From Marinobacterium mangrovicola (GTDB lineage: Bacteria > Pseudomonadota > Gammaproteobacteria > Pseudomonadales > Balneatricaceae): a stretch of 64,000 bases of DNA. Below, piece after piece: positions 51,963-61,365 of the stretch. Position 1 is the stretch's first letter. Every line of letters begins with the position of its first letter. Made by a program: the position numbers and the translations under genes. The stretch is taken from contig NZ_SMFU01000008.1 of the NCBI RefSeq assembly GCF_004339595.1, forward strand, positions 248,001-312,000. The letters run 5' to 3'. Under the pieces are notes generated by a model. It ran no database searches, was not told the origin of the DNA, and saw only the letters and a list, made by a program, of their open reading frames with translations.

Positions 51963-53081
51963 TCAGCCTTCAGCGCAGATCGCCAGCTGACGTTTTTCAA
52001 TCTCCTCGCCCAGCGCCTTACCCGAAAAGCCCTCAGACATGAGCTGGCGTGGTTCTACGGCACTCATTCTTTCCAGCAGCGTTTCTATCCCCTCGGCTAT
52101 GCCGCCAGTCTCTGTCTGAACCAATGCAGCCGCGCAGGGGCGCAGCAATTCGAGCCGCTCGGGGCGGCGTAGCAGGTCCAGCTGTTTCACCAGTTTCAGT
52201 TTCCGCTCGGCGGCCAGCTCGGAGAAGGTGGCCAGGTCCTGATGAAACTGTCGTAGCTGCAGGGCCAGGTCGCGGAACCGGTTGGGGGCTCGGAGCCTTA
52301 CGCTGAGCTCCCGGATCTGTTCCAGGGCGGCGTCGCTCTCCGCTGAGGCGGTGGCCAGGTTGGTTAGCAAGGCAAACTGCTGCTCCGCATTGCCGCTGTT
52401 TTCAGCAAGTTGAGTGCTGGCAGTTTCCGCCGCTTCGCTATCCAGCTCACAGAACTCCGGCAGCAGGCGTTCACAGGCGCTCACCGCGTTCAGGCTGTGG
52501 ATAAACACCAGCGGTGACCGGGTCCCCAGGGCGCGCTCGAACTCCTGCCACACACGCTCGGGCGTCAGATAGTCGAGCTCGTCGCTGGCGCTGATCTCGC
52601 GCATCAGCGCCAGGGTTTCATCGGCGATACGGAAATTGAGATCAGCGAAACGGGCGGCGAAGCGGGCCACGCGCAATACGCGCAGTGGGTCTTCACGAAA
52701 GGCGGGAGATACATGGCGTAGCACGCGGGCTTCTATATCCTGCTGCCCGCCGTAGGGGTCGATCAGCTGGCCGTCGCTGTCCTGGGCGATGGCGTTGATG
52801 GTCAGGTCGCGCCGGCGCAGGTCCTCTTCCAGACTCACATCCGGGCTGGCGAAAAACTCAAACCCCGTATAACCCTTGCCGGACTTGCGCTCGGTGCGCG
52901 CCAGGGCGTACTCCTCGGCGGTTTTCGGGTGCAGAAACACCGGGAAGTCCTTGCCTACCGGCTTGTAGCCGGCATCGATCATCTCTTCGGGGGTAGCGCC
53001 GACCACGACCCAGTCGTGGTCTTTGACCTTCAGGCCGAGCAGGCGATCGCGCACCGCGCCACCCACCAGATAGATCTGCAT
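51963..53081 (-). CDS. cca: CCA tRNA nucleotidyltransferase (HD dyad missing)
   Basis: Adds or repairs the CCA end of tRNAs. The 372-residue protein has the nucleotidyltransferase head [10 protein letters not shown] at 7-16, the metal aspartates D21 and D23 in [20 protein letters not shown], and [16 protein letters not shown]. coli Cca (412 residues) carries a C-terminal HD phosphohydrolase domain. Here the equivalent stretch reads [12 protein letters not shown] (234-245), so the His-Asp pair is absent and the domain is shortened. Nucleotide addition should be intact; phosphatase and phosphodiesterase activity is predicted to be lost. Confidence 0.93.
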   Translation of the reverse strand: MQIYLVGGAVRDRLLGLKVKDHDWVVVGATPEEMIDAGYKPVGKDFPVFLHPKTAEEYALARTERKSGKGYTGFEFFASPDVSLEEDLRRRDLTINAIAQDSDGQLIDPYGGQQDIEARVLRHVSPAFREDPLRVLRVARFAARFADLNFRIADETLALMREISASDELDYLTPERVWQEFERALGTRSPLVFIHSLNAVSACERLLPEFCELDSEAAETASTQLAENSGNAEQQFALLTNLATASAESDAALEQIRELSVRLRAPNRFRDLALQLRQFHQDLATFSELAAERKLKLVKQLDLLRRPERLELLRPCAAALVQTETGGIAEGIETLLERMSAVEPRQLMSEGFSGKALGEEIEKRQLAICAEG

Positions 53082-53083
53082 GA

Positions 53084-53401
53084 TCAGTTCTCGCAGCGTT
53101 CGGGGAAACTCTGCTGCCAGGCTTCAAAGCCGCCATCTAGGCTGTAGACCTCATCAAAACCCTGGTGAACCAGGAAACCGGCGGCGGACTGGCTGCTGAT
53201 ACCGTGGTAGCAGCAGACGATCAGTGGCTTATCCATATCGGCGTTGGCCATAAAGTCCTGCAGGTTGTCATTGCTCAGGTTGAAAGAGCCATTGATGTGG
53301 CGAGCGGCATAGCTCTGTCCATCGCGGATATCGACCACGGACGCGCCCTGGTCGATCAGCTCGGCCGCCTGTTGGGTTGAGATGCAGCGGTATTGGTCCA
53401 T
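53084..53401 (-). CDS. glpE: Thiosulfate sulfurtransferase GlpE (single rhodanese domain)
   Basis: A 105-residue cytosolic rhodanese. The active-site loop CYHGISSQ contains catalytic C64, and the conserved [21 protein letters not shown] precedes it. Length and loop match E. coli GlpE, which transfers sulfur from thiosulfate to acceptors such as thioredoxin. It lies 2 bases upstream of cca on the same strand. Confidence 0.93.
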   Translation of the reverse strand: MDQYRCISTQQAAELIDQGASVVDIRDGQSYAARHINGSFNLSNDNLQDFMANADMDKPLIVCCYHGISSQSAAGFLVHQGFDEVYSLDGGFEAWQQSFPERCEN

Positions 53402-53422
53402 GGTTGGGTCTCCAGTACTTCA

Positions 53423-53473
53423 GTGAGCATTAATAGCTAGTGAGCATTAATTATTAGTGTGCGTTCACTAGCA
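53423..53473. repeat. Three 17-bp tandem repeats
   Basis: Units GTGAGCATTAATAGCTA, GTGAGCATTAATTATTA and the more diverged GTGTGCGTTCACTAGCA follow each other without gaps, between the glpE start and the apaH stop. Confidence 0.75.
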
Positions 53474-53484
53474 GAGCGTATTTT

Positions 53485-54309
53485 TTAACTAGCAAAGTCG
53501 AGATGCCCGGCACAGCCGCAGGAAAACAGCTCGCAATCTTCCAGCCGCAGGGCGGTCAGCGCTCCGCCCCAGACACAGCCGGTATCCAGCGCGATGGTAT
53601 CGCGTCTGCCGGTTTCCCCCAGGGCGGCCCAGTGGCCGAACAGCTGGGTGCGCTTGATCGGCTTGCTGCGTTCCACTTCATACCATGGATGGTAGCCGTC
53701 CGGCTGGGTTTCAAGGCCGCCGTTGGCGCTGAAATCCAGTTTTCCCTTGGGACTGACAAAGCGCATCCGTGTCAGGTAGTTGGTAATCAGGCGCAGCCGG
53801 TCCCAGCCCTTTACCGAGTCCCGCCAATGGTCCGGCTGGTTGCCGTACATATGGCGGAAATACTCTTCGGCGAGCGTGCCTTGCAGGACCTGTTCTACCT
53901 CGCCGGCAAACCCTCGCGCCTGCTTCAGCGTCCAGATCGGCGGGATACCTGCGTGGGTCATCACATAACCCAGGGCTTTATCATCGATCAGTAGTGGCTG
54001 ATGTCGCAGCCAGTGCATAAGCTCTTCGCGATCCGGTGCTTCCAGAACAGGAACCAGGGTGTCCTTGCGTTTGCCGCTGGCCATGCCGTAATGCACGGCG
54101 AGCAGGTGCAGGTCATGATTGCCCAGTACGGTGCGGGCTCGTGCTCCCAGCGATTTGACGAAGCGCAGGACTTCCAGTGACTTGGGACCACGGTTAACGA
54201 GATCGCCGGCAAACCAGAGTTGATCCTGGTCGCTGAAGCCGACCCTGTCGAGCAGTCCCATCAATTCGTCGTAGCAGCCCTGAATATCGCCGATCGCGTA
54301 TGTAGCCAT
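53485..54309 (-). CDS. apaH: Bis(5'-nucleosyl)-tetraphosphatase, symmetrical (ApaH)
   Basis: Hydrolyses Ap4A to two ADP and acts on Np4-type RNA caps. The 274-residue protein starts MATYAIGDIQGCYDEL, preceded by GGAG 5 nt away, so the upstream in-frame ATG is not used. The calcineurin-like metallophosphatase motifs are GDIQGC, FAGDLVNRGPKSLEV and GNHDLHLLAV. Confidence 0.95.
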   Translation of the reverse strand: MATYAIGDIQGCYDELMGLLDRVGFSDQDQLWFAGDLVNRGPKSLEVLRFVKSLGARARTVLGNHDLHLLAVHYGMASGKRKDTLVPVLEAPDREELMHWLRHQPLLIDDKALGYVMTHAGIPPIWTLKQARGFAGEVEQVLQGTLAEEYFRHMYGNQPDHWRDSVKGWDRLRLITNYLTRMRFVSPKGKLDFSANGGLETQPDGYHPWYEVERSKPIKRTQLFGHWAALGETGRRDTIALDTGCVWGGALTALRLEDCELFSCGCAGHLDFAS

Positions 54310-54417
54310 GCACTCCTGCCGTCTGTTCCGGTGAATCGAATCCGATATCATACCGGATCAGCCCCCCGGGCCACATCCGCCCGTTAAACACCGGTTTAAT
54401 TGTAAGTAGAGGTTTGT

Positions 54418-54945
54418 TTGGATAACGCAGTCTCTTTCCCGCCGAGCTGGCGCGCCGATGCACGGGTACTGATTCTTGGTTCTATGCCGGGGCAGGCGTC
54501 GCTGAAAGAGCAGCGCTACTATGCGCACCCTCGCAATGCGTTCTGGCCGATCCTGGCGGAGCTATGCGGCTTCTCACCGGAGCTTACCTATGCCGAGCGC
54601 TTGCTGGCCCTCAATGAATCCGGTGTAGCGCTTTGGGATGTGATCGGGAGCTGCCACAGGCCGGGGAGTCTTGATAGCCGTATCGCGGCTGAGTCGGTGC
54701 AGCCTAACGACCTGCCAGGATTGGTCTCGCAACTGCCGGAGCTGCGTCTGATTGCCTGCAATGGCGGCACGGCCTACCGGTTATTTACTCGTCACTTTGG
54801 TTCTTTAGTGGGTGCTGAGCACCCGGATCGACCCGCTGTGCTGCAGTTACCTTCCACCAGCCCGGCCTATGCGGCGATGAGTTTTGATCTCAAGCGCGAG
54901 CGCTGGCGGGCCATGCTCGAGTATCTGGCAAAAAGCGACAGCTAA
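54418..54945 (+). CDS. DNA-deoxyinosine glycosylase (UDG superfamily, HDG type)
   Basis: A 175-residue base-excision enzyme predicted to remove hypoxanthine (deaminated adenine) from DNA. Family motifs are VLILGSMPGQASLKEQRYYAHPRN (residues ~17-40; shown in the sequence as ILGSMPG and YYAHPRN), SGVALWDVIGSCHRPGSLD and LPSTSPAYA. The start is TTG with AGAGG 6 nt upstream. It lies 108 bases from the divergent apaH start. The activity is inferred from the family, not from an obligate catalytic residue alone. Confidence 0.86.
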   Translation: MDNAVSFPPSWRADARVLILGSMPGQASLKEQRYYAHPRNAFWPILAELCGFSPELTYAERLLALNESGVALWDVIGSCHRPGSLDSRIAAESVQPNDLPGLVSQLPELRLIACNGGTAYRLFTRHFGSLVGAEHPDRPAVLQLPSTSPAYAAMSFDLKRERWRAMLEYLAKSDS

Positions 54946-55059
54946 TTTAGGTATTGATCTACGGCATGGCTTCTTTGTTGCAATAAAGATACATAAAGCC
55001 AAAGGCATCTTGTCGGCTTTACTACATTCTTAAGCTCTATTGCTGCAGGGGTAGCCATC

Positions 55060-56649
55060 GTGAAGCAAAACTTGCCGGTGACTCAGGTCGAGGAAGCCTT
55101 TCCCGCATCTTCAAACATACTGTCCACCACGGATCTCAGGGGACAGATCACCTACGTCAATGATGACTTTGTAAGCATTAGCGGGTTCTCGAGAGAGGAG
55201 TTGATCGGCAGCAGCCATAACATGGTGCGCCATCCCGATATGCCGCCAGCGGCTTTCGGCGACCTCTGGAGTCGGGTGAAAAGTGGCCGCTCCTGGATGG
55301 GGGTGGTGAAAAACCGCTGTAGCAACGGTAACCACTATTGGGTGGATGCCTATGTCACGCCGATCGAGCGTAATGGCGAAATCGCCGAATACCAGTCGGT
55401 CAGGCGTAAGCCGGATCAGCAGGCGGTCGGCCGTGCCGAAGCGCTCTACGCCAGGCTGAGTGCAGGCAAGGTGCCCAGCTGCCTGAAAGGGCGCGGACTC
55501 TCCTACAGGATGCGTTTGCAGCTTTGCGTGGTGCTGCCACTGCTAATGGCGGCGTTGATCGGTGGATTGCTCGGCGTCTCTGACGATGCATTTATGCTGC
55601 TCGGCGGCGCTGGGGTTGCGGCGGTAACCTCCCTACATTTCGCGTTCAAGCCCCTGGCTGCATTGACTAGGAGGGCGAAAAGCCTGGTTAGCGATCCGGT
55701 GGCTCAGTGCATCTACACCGGGCGCATGGACGAGATCGGCCAGTTGCAACTGGCGATGAAAATGCTGGAGTCGGAAACAGCGGGTCTGATCGGACGGATT
55801 TCCGATACTTCCGGGGCGCTGACCGCGGGCGTCTCCGGGTTGAGTGCGGCGGTTGAGCAGTCCCAGGCCGGTGTGCGGCGGCAGTTCTCGGAAACCGATC
55901 AGGTCTCCTCTGCCGTGAACGAAATGTCCGAGAGTATCCAGAGCGTAGCGCGCAGTGCCCAGGGAACCTCTGAGGCTGCCGCCCGGGGACTTGAAGAGGT
56001 CAACGAGGGCAAGGCGGAAGTGGACGCCTGCGGCGCGGCGATCCTGCAGATGAAAGCTGAAATCGGACGCGCCGCCGAAGTGATTCGGGAGGTGGAGCTG
56101 AGCAGCCGCAATATCTCCGGCATTCTTGATGTGATAGTCACGGTTTCTGAGCAGACCAACCTGCTGGCGCTCAATGCCGCCATCGAAGCAGCACGGGCCG
56201 GCGAGTCCGGTCGTGGCTTTGCCGTAGTAGCCGACGAAGTACGTTCACTGGCTACCAGGACCCAGAGCTCCACCGACGAAATTCGCGATATGATCGAACG
56301 CCTGCAACAGGGCGCGCGCAGGGCAGTCGAGGCGATGAACGCCGGTCAGGCGCAGGCGGATCTTTGCGTGGAGCAGAGTGAACTGACCGCTGATTCCCTG
56401 GATCGTTTGCTGGATTCGATCCAGGAGATCTCCGCCATGAGCCTGGAGATCGCTGAAGCGGTGGACCAGCAGAGCCGGGTGGCCGAGACCATCAACCGCA
56501 GTGTATTCAGCATTCGTGATATGTCGAAAATGAACCTGGAGGCGGTGGAGCAGAGCTCCCAGACCAGCCATCACATGCTGGGTATAGCCACAGGTTTTGG
56601 CGAACTGGCGCAACAGTTCTGGGCAGGGCGCAGTAAAAAAGGCGCCTGA
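55060..56649 (+). CDS. aer: Aer-type PAS methyl-accepting chemotaxis protein
   Basis: A 529-residue sensor for energy or redox taxis. The PAS domain occupies residues ~18-110 ([30 protein letters not shown], the FAD-pocket-like Aer block). A hydrophobic hairpin lies at ~155-200. The MCP signalling domain has its hairpin tip near 365-400 ([20 protein letters not shown], then [16 protein letters not shown]). Start is GTG 55060 after GGGGT. FAD binding is inferred by homology. No EEVxR-type methylation tail is obvious. Confidence 0.92.
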   Translation: MKQNLPVTQVEEAFPASSNILSTTDLRGQITYVNDDFVSISGFSREELIGSSHNMVRHPDMPPAAFGDLWSRVKSGRSWMGVVKNRCSNGNHYWVDAYVTPIERNGEIAEYQSVRRKPDQQAVGRAEALYARLSAGKVPSCLKGRGLSYRMRLQLCVVLPLLMAALIGGLLGVSDDAFMLLGGAGVAAVTSLHFAFKPLAALTRRAKSLVSDPVAQCIYTGRMDEIGQLQLAMKMLESETAGLIGRISDTSGALTAGVSGLSAAVEQSQAGVRRQFSETDQVSSAVNEMSESIQSVARSAQGTSEAAARGLEEVNEGKAEVDACGAAILQMKAEIGRAAEVIREVELSSRNISGILDVIVTVSEQTNLLALNAAIEAARAGESGRGFAVVADEVRSLATRTQSSTDEIRDMIERLQQGARRAVEAMNAGQAQADLCVEQSELTADSLDRLLDSIQEISAMSLEIAEAVDQQSRVAETINRSVFSIRDMSKMNLEAVEQSSQTSHHMLGIATGFGELAQQFWAGRSKKGA

Positions 56650-56756
56650 TTTGGCGGCGCTGCGGCCAGTTTGGTGACACCTATGGTGGTAACCCAGGGC
56701 TTGGGGTAGGGTAACTCAATCAGGGAAACCCTACCCATTTCCAGCGAGGGCTCGCC

Positions 56757-57905
56757 ATGAAAGTCGTGATCGCACCGGATTCATTCAAGGAAAGTCTCAG
56801 CGCTGCCGAGGTCGCCGCAGCTATAGCCGCCGGCTGGCGAATGGCGCTACCGGCAACAGAGTGCATCGAGCTGCCCATGGCTGATGGCGGTGAGGGCACC
56901 ACCCAGGCGCTGGTCACCGCCAGCGGCGGGCGCCTGGAACATTGCGACGTAACTGGCCCTCTTGGTGAAATGATGACCGCCTTCTGGGGGCGTATCGGCG
57001 AACACACGGCGGTGATCGAGTGCGCCGCTTCCGGTGGACTTGACTTGCTGGCGCGGGATCAGCGCGATCCCTGGCGGGCAACGACCCGGGGCACCGGCGA
57101 GCTGATTCGTGCCGCGCTGGATGTGGGTATGAACGAGATCATCATAGGCCTTGGCGGCAGCGCTACCAATGATGGTGGCGCCGGCATGATGCAGGCGCTG
57201 GGTGCGCGCCTGCTCGATGACAGCGGCGCCGAGATTGGCCCCGGTGCAGAAGGCCTGGAGCAACTGGCCGCCATCGATCTGTCGGGGCTGGATAAACGCC
57301 TCAAAACCGCCCGTTTTCAGGTCGCCTGCGATGTGGATAACCCGCTGACCGGCCCCAATGGCGCCTCCGCTATCTTCGGCCCACAGAAAGGTGCCGATGC
57401 GGCGCTGGTGCAGCGCATGGACGCCTGCCTCGCCAATTACGCCCGGGTGATTACCGAATGCATCGGTGAAAAGGTCGATACCATCGCTGGCGCCGGTGCA
57501 GCCGGCGGGCTGGGCGCGGCCTTCCTTGCCTTTTTTAACGCCAGCCTGAAGCCCGGTATAGAGATCATGCTGGACGCAGTGGATATGGATAGTCACCTGG
57601 AAGGAGCGGACCTGGTGATCACCGGCGAAGGCCGTATCGACTCCCAGACCGAGCGCGGTAAAACTCCGGTGGGAGTGGCGCGCAGAGCCAAGCATCACGG
57701 CGTGCCCTGTATCGCCCTGGGTGGATCTGTACCGGATGAGGTGGAGGTTCTTGAGGCGTTATCGAAACAGGGACTGAAAGCGGTGTTCCCGATACTGCCG
57801 GGCGTGGCCGATCTGGAGCAGGCACTGAGTGAGGCAGACACCAACCTGAAACTCTGCGCGAGAAATCTGGCGGCCTATTGGCAGCTTGCCGGCAGATCAG
57901 ACTAG
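56757..57905 (+). CDS. Glycerate kinase (GlxK/GarK family)
   Basis: Phosphorylates glycerate to a phosphoglycerate entering glycolysis. The 382-residue protein starts MKVVIAPDSFKESLSAAEVA, the family signature. It has LPMADGGEGTTQALV, IIGLGGSATNDGGAGMMQALG, PQKGAD, and DLVITGEGRIDSQTERGKTP. It is followed by an intrinsic terminator. Whether 2- or 3-phosphoglycerate is formed cannot be told. Confidence 0.94.
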   Translation: MKVVIAPDSFKESLSAAEVAAAIAAGWRMALPATECIELPMADGGEGTTQALVTASGGRLEHCDVTGPLGEMMTAFWGRIGEHTAVIECAASGGLDLLARDQRDPWRATTRGTGELIRAALDVGMNEIIIGLGGSATNDGGAGMMQALGARLLDDSGAEIGPGAEGLEQLAAIDLSGLDKRLKTARFQVACDVDNPLTGPNGASAIFGPQKGADAALVQRMDACLANYARVITECIGEKVDTIAGAGAAGGLGAAFLAFFNASLKPGIEIMLDAVDMDSHLEGADLVITGEGRIDSQTERGKTPVGVARRAKHHGVPCIALGGSVPDEVEVLEALSKQGLKAVFPILPGVADLEQALSEADTNLKLCARNLAAYWQLAGRSD

Positions 57906-57930
57906 CTCTCTTTACAAGGTATCAGTATTG

Positions 57931-57960
57931 AAACCCGGCTCAGGCCGGGTTTTCTGTTTT
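57931..57960 (+). terminator. Intrinsic terminator after glycerate kinase gene
   Basis: AAACCCGGC (57931-57939) and GCCGGGTTT (57944-57952) form a 9-bp stem with a 4-base loop, followed by CTGTTTTT. Confidence 0.85.
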
Positions 57961-57998
57961 TGGTGAAAAGCGCCCGGGACTTGCAAATTTTAAATTAT

Positions 57999-58017
57999 AC
58001 AAATAGTACGCATTATC
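57999..58017. promoter_or_regulatory. Putative Fur box upstream of the TonB receptor gene
   Basis: ACAAATAGTACGCATTATC matches 12 of 19 positions of the Fur consensus (GATAATGATAATCATTATC), including a perfect CATTATC half. It lies about 100 bases before the receptor gene, in AT-rich DNA. Iron-dependent repression is expected by analogy. Confidence 0.5.
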
Positions 58018-58113
58018 ATTTAGATTGGATTTAACTTTGTGTATCTTTGGCGTTTTTCCGGCGTCGCATTTGTTGCCGAAAGCAAACACCTCACAAGAAA
58101 AAAGGAAATCCTG

Positions 58114-60246
58114 ATGTTCTACCCGGAGCGATTCCATCGCCGACTTCTTCCGCTGGCGATCTGCGCCGCACTGCCGACGCTTGCCCAGGCCGCAGCATCG
58201 GATGAGATGGTTGCCGAAGAATTGAGCCTGGATACGGTCGTCGTTTCCGCGACCCGAGCCAAGAGCGTGGCGGGCGAAACGCCGCAGAAGGTTACCGTGA
58301 TTACCCGCGAGCAGATCGAACAGCAGCTGGCGATCTCCGAAGATCCCGGCGCGGTGCTTAGTAACCTGATTCCTTCCTATTCGCCCAGCCGGCAAAAACT
58401 GTCCAACTCCGGTGAGAGCTTCCGTGGCCGTTCCGCGCTCTACATGATCGACGGGGTGCCGCAATCAAACCCGTTGCGCGATGGTTCACGTGACAGCTAC
58501 ACCATCGATCTTTCGATGGTCGAGAAAATCGAGGTGATTCACGGCGCCAGTGCCGAGCATGGCCTGGGCGCCACAGGCGGGATAATCAATTTCGTTACCC
58601 GCAGTGCGGACAGCGGCTCCCTGACCCAGCACGCCGGTATCAGCGTCAGCAGCGACGATGACTTCAAGAGCAACGGCCAGGGCCACAAGCTGGATTATCG
58701 TATCAGCGGCCAGAACGGCGCCTGGGACTTTCTCGGTGCCGCCAGTGTGCAGCGTCGGGGCATGTTCTACTCCGGCGATGACGAGCTGATCGGCAATAAC
58801 TACGCCGGCGAAACCCAGAACTCGGACAGCCACGATATCATGGCCAAGCTGGGCTACTGGTTGGATGATAACCAGAATTTCGAGTTCTCGATCAACCGCT
58901 TTGAGCTCGAAGGGCGCGGCGGCTATGTGCCGGTGCCCGGCGATCGTGATGCCGGGGTCGCCACCACTGCGGAGCGGGGCGATGACGGCGGCGATCCCGA
59001 ATACAACAAGGTGACCACTGCGAACCTGACCTATTCCCATACCGACTGGTTTGGCAATGCGGTTGATGTGCAGTTGTACAGCCAGCGTTTCCGCTCCCAG
59101 TTTGGTACCTCGCCTTACTTCCCTTACATCGACGGTTCCGGCGACACCCGGTACGACCAGACCCGCAACGAATCGGATAAGCTTGGCGCCAAGTTCACCA
59201 TCAACCGCGATGGTCTGCTGAATGATCGACTCTCGCTGACCGCCGGCCTGGATGTGCTTCAGGATGAAACCCGCCAGACGCTGGTGCATACCGGCCGTAC
59301 TTACGTCCCCGAGACCGAGTTCGATAACCGTGCTGTGTTCCTCCAGGGCGATCTGAAGGTGACTGACAGCCTGTTGTTCCAGGCCGGTGTCAGGCATGAA
59401 CGCGCTTCCCTGGATGTGGGGACTTACACCACCGTCGACCGCAGCGGCGGCAACCTGTCCGATGGCGTGGTGGTTGGCGGCGGCAGCCCCGATTTCAACG
59501 AGACGCTCTATAACGGCGGCATCGTCTACCAGGCGACTCCCTGGGCCAGCCTTTACGCGAACTATTCCGAAGGCTTTGGTATGCCGGATGTGGGGCGTGT
59601 CCTGCGTGGCGTCAGCGCGGCTGGCTCCGATGTGGATAACCTTCTGGAGCTGGAACCGATCGTCACCGACAACCGTGAAGTCGGCGTGCGCTTTGACTGG
59701 GACCGTTACGGTCTTGAGATCAGCTACTACGAGTCCAACTCTGACCTCGGTGAGCGTCTGAGCCTGAATAACGGCGTCTGGGTCGGTAACCGTGAGAAGA
59801 CCGAGATCAGCGGTATCGAGATCACCGCCGATGCGAAACTGACCGATTCACACACCCTGACCGCCAGCTACACCCGCGCCGACGGCGAATCCGATACCGA
59901 TGGCGACGGCAAGGTGGACAGCGATCTGAATGGTGCAAACATCGCCCCGGACACGCTCAAGCTGGCCTGGGATGCGCGCTGGAGCGAACGCCTGAGCTCT
60001 CATCTGCGGGCAAGCCACTACTTTGACCGCAGCATCGATGATGACCGGTACGACTTCGACGGTTACACCTTGGTTGATCTGGGAGTGGGTTACCGCCTGC
60101 CGGTGGGTCGTGCCCGTCTGGGTGTGGAAAACCTCTTCGACCGTGACTACTTCACCTATTACTCACAGGCCGCCCGCGCCAGTGATGATTACAACTTCAA
60201 GGGCCGCGGACGCACGTTGAAGCTGAGCTACAACGTGGATTTCTGA
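58114..60246 (+). CDS. TonB-dependent ferric-siderophore receptor
   Basis: Outer-membrane gated channel for an iron chelate. The 710-residue precursor has a signal peptide cut near LAQA-AASD, a TonB-box-like segment (LDTVVVSA), and the plug domain (ALYMIDGVPQSNPLRDGS; VEKIEVIHGASAEHGLGATGG). A 22-strand-type barrel follows, ending in LKLSYNVDF with the terminal aromatic. ATG 58114 is preceded by AAGGA 8 nt away. No N-terminal FecA-like signalling domain is present. The siderophore is not identifiable; the size and the set of neighbours would fit a vibrioferrin/citrate-type system among others. Confidence 0.92.
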   Translation: MFYPERFHRRLLPLAICAALPTLAQAAASDEMVAEELSLDTVVVSATRAKSVAGETPQKVTVITREQIEQQLAISEDPGAVLSNLIPSYSPSRQKLSNSGESFRGRSALYMIDGVPQSNPLRDGSRDSYTIDLSMVEKIEVIHGASAEHGLGATGGIINFVTRSADSGSLTQHAGISVSSDDDFKSNGQGHKLDYRISGQNGAWDFLGAASVQRRGMFYSGDDELIGNNYAGETQNSDSHDIMAKLGYWLDDNQNFEFSINRFELEGRGGYVPVPGDRDAGVATTAERGDDGGDPEYNKVTTANLTYSHTDWFGNAVDVQLYSQRFRSQFGTSPYFPYIDGSGDTRYDQTRNESDKLGAKFTINRDGLLNDRLSLTAGLDVLQDETRQTLVHTGRTYVPETEFDNRAVFLQGDLKVTDSLLFQAGVRHERASLDVGTYTTVDRSGGNLSDGVVVGGGSPDFNETLYNGGIVYQATPWASLYANYSEGFGMPDVGRVLRGVSAAGSDVDNLLELEPIVTDNREVGVRFDWDRYGLEISYYESNSDLGERLSLNNGVWVGNREKTEISGIEITADAKLTDSHTLTASYTRADGESDTDGDGKVDSDLNGANIAPDTLKLAWDARWSERLSSHLRASHYFDRSIDDDRYDFDGYTLVDLGVGYRLPVGRARLGVENLFDRDYFTYYSQAARASDDYNFKGRGRTLKLSYNVDF

Positions 60247-60259
60247 TCCTGAAGGTATG

Positions 60260-60299
60260 AAAAAAGGCCGCTGCGATAGAGATCGCCGCGGCCTTTTTT
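60260..60299. terminator. Bidirectional terminator after the receptor gene
   Basis: AAAAAAGGCCGC (60260-60271) and GCGGCCTTTTTT (60288-60299) form a 12-bp stem with A- and T-runs built in, placed between the convergent receptor and permease genes. Confidence 0.9.
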
Positions 60300-60318
60300 G
60301 TATCCGTTGACGGGGTTT

Positions 60319-61365
60319 TTATCTCTCCTGTCGCTGCTGGCGATAGAGCAGGTAAACGAAGAACGGCGCGCCAATGGCCGCGACGAAGATCCCCGCCGGC
60401 AGGTCCCTTGGGGCGAAGGCAAGGCGACCGATAAGATCGGCGCTCACCAGCATCAGCGAGCCGAGCAGGGCGGACACGATAACCAAACCGGTATGCCCGC
60501 CGGAAACCAAGCGCCTGGCAGCATGGGGCGCGATCAAACCGATAAAGCTGAGCCCGCCGGCGAAGGCGACACCGGCACCGGCCAGCGCCACGGCGATCAC
60601 CAACAGGCCGAGCCTTTCCGCCGCGAGGCGTGATCCAAGGCCGGTGGCGAGCTGGTCGCCCAGCACCAGCAGATCCAGCTTGCGCGCATTGAACAGTGCC
60701 AGCGGCAGGAACAGGGCCACCCAGGGCAGGATGCTGCTGACCTGTTTCCACTGTGAGGCGTAGAGGCTCCCTGTCAGCCAGACGTAAGCGCGCATGGCGG
60801 TGGCGTCGGAGCTCAAGACGATCAGCAGCGTAGTCAGCGCACCGAGTGCGGCGGCCAGGCCCACGCCAATCAGGATCAACCGCGTCGGCATCACCGAGCT
60901 GCTGCCACTGAGCAGGGTGATGATCAGCGCGACCACCAGAGCACCGAGGAGCGCCACCCAGGGCAACCAGGATTCGTTCAGCTGCGCACCGCCCAGGGTG
61001 AGAAACAGTACCGTGGCCACCGATGCGCCGCCGGTGATACCGATCACATCGGGGGATGCCAGCGGGTTACGCACCAGCCCCTGCAGAATCAGCCCCGCCA
61101 CCGCCAGAGCAGCGCCAACAATGATCGCCATCAGCAGCCGTGGCAGACGTATCTCATGCACGATCAGGACAATATCGCTCTGTTCGGGTTGCAGCAGCGC
61201 ATTGATCACTGCAGGGAATGAGGTGGGGTGGCTGCCCAGGGTCAGGCCTGCGAACAGGCCGCACAACAGCAGGGCGAGTAGTAGCAGCGCAACTACCAGA
61301 GTGCGGGGCACCAAACGGAAAGACAGCTGGCCAGTGTCGCTGCGCAGAGTGATCGAGCGGCTCAC
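60319..61365 (-). CDS. FecCD-family iron-siderophore ABC transporter permease (second subunit)
   Basis: A 348-residue inner-membrane permease with about ten helices and the family motifs RLPRLLMAIIVGAALAVAGLILQG, NPLASPDVIGITGGAS and GLIAPHAARRLVSGGHTG. It follows the other permease with a 4-base overlap, so the two probably form a heterodimer for uptake of the ferric siderophore. Confidence 0.93.
   Translation of the reverse strand: MSRSITLRSDTGQLSFRLVPRTLVVALLLLALLLCGLFAGLTLGSHPTSFPAVINALLQPEQSDIVLIVHEIRLPRLLMAIIVGAALAVAGLILQGLVRNPLASPDVIGITGGASVATVLFLTLGGAQLNESWLPWVALLGALVVALIITLLSGSSSVMPTRLILIGVGLAAALGALTTLLIVLSSDATAMRAYVWLTGSLYASQWKQVSSILPWVALFLPLALFNARKLDLLVLGDQLATGLGSRLAAERLGLLVIAVALAGAGVAFAGGLSFIGLIAPHAARRLVSGGHTGLVIVSALLGSLMLVSADLIGRLAFAPRDLPAGIFVAAIGAPFFVYLLYRQQRQER

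Noticed and set aside
58039-58113. GTG-started extension of the TonB receptor
   Set aside because: It would bury the signal peptide behind 25 extra residues; ATG 58114 has a good ribosome site and puts the signal peptide at the N-terminus.
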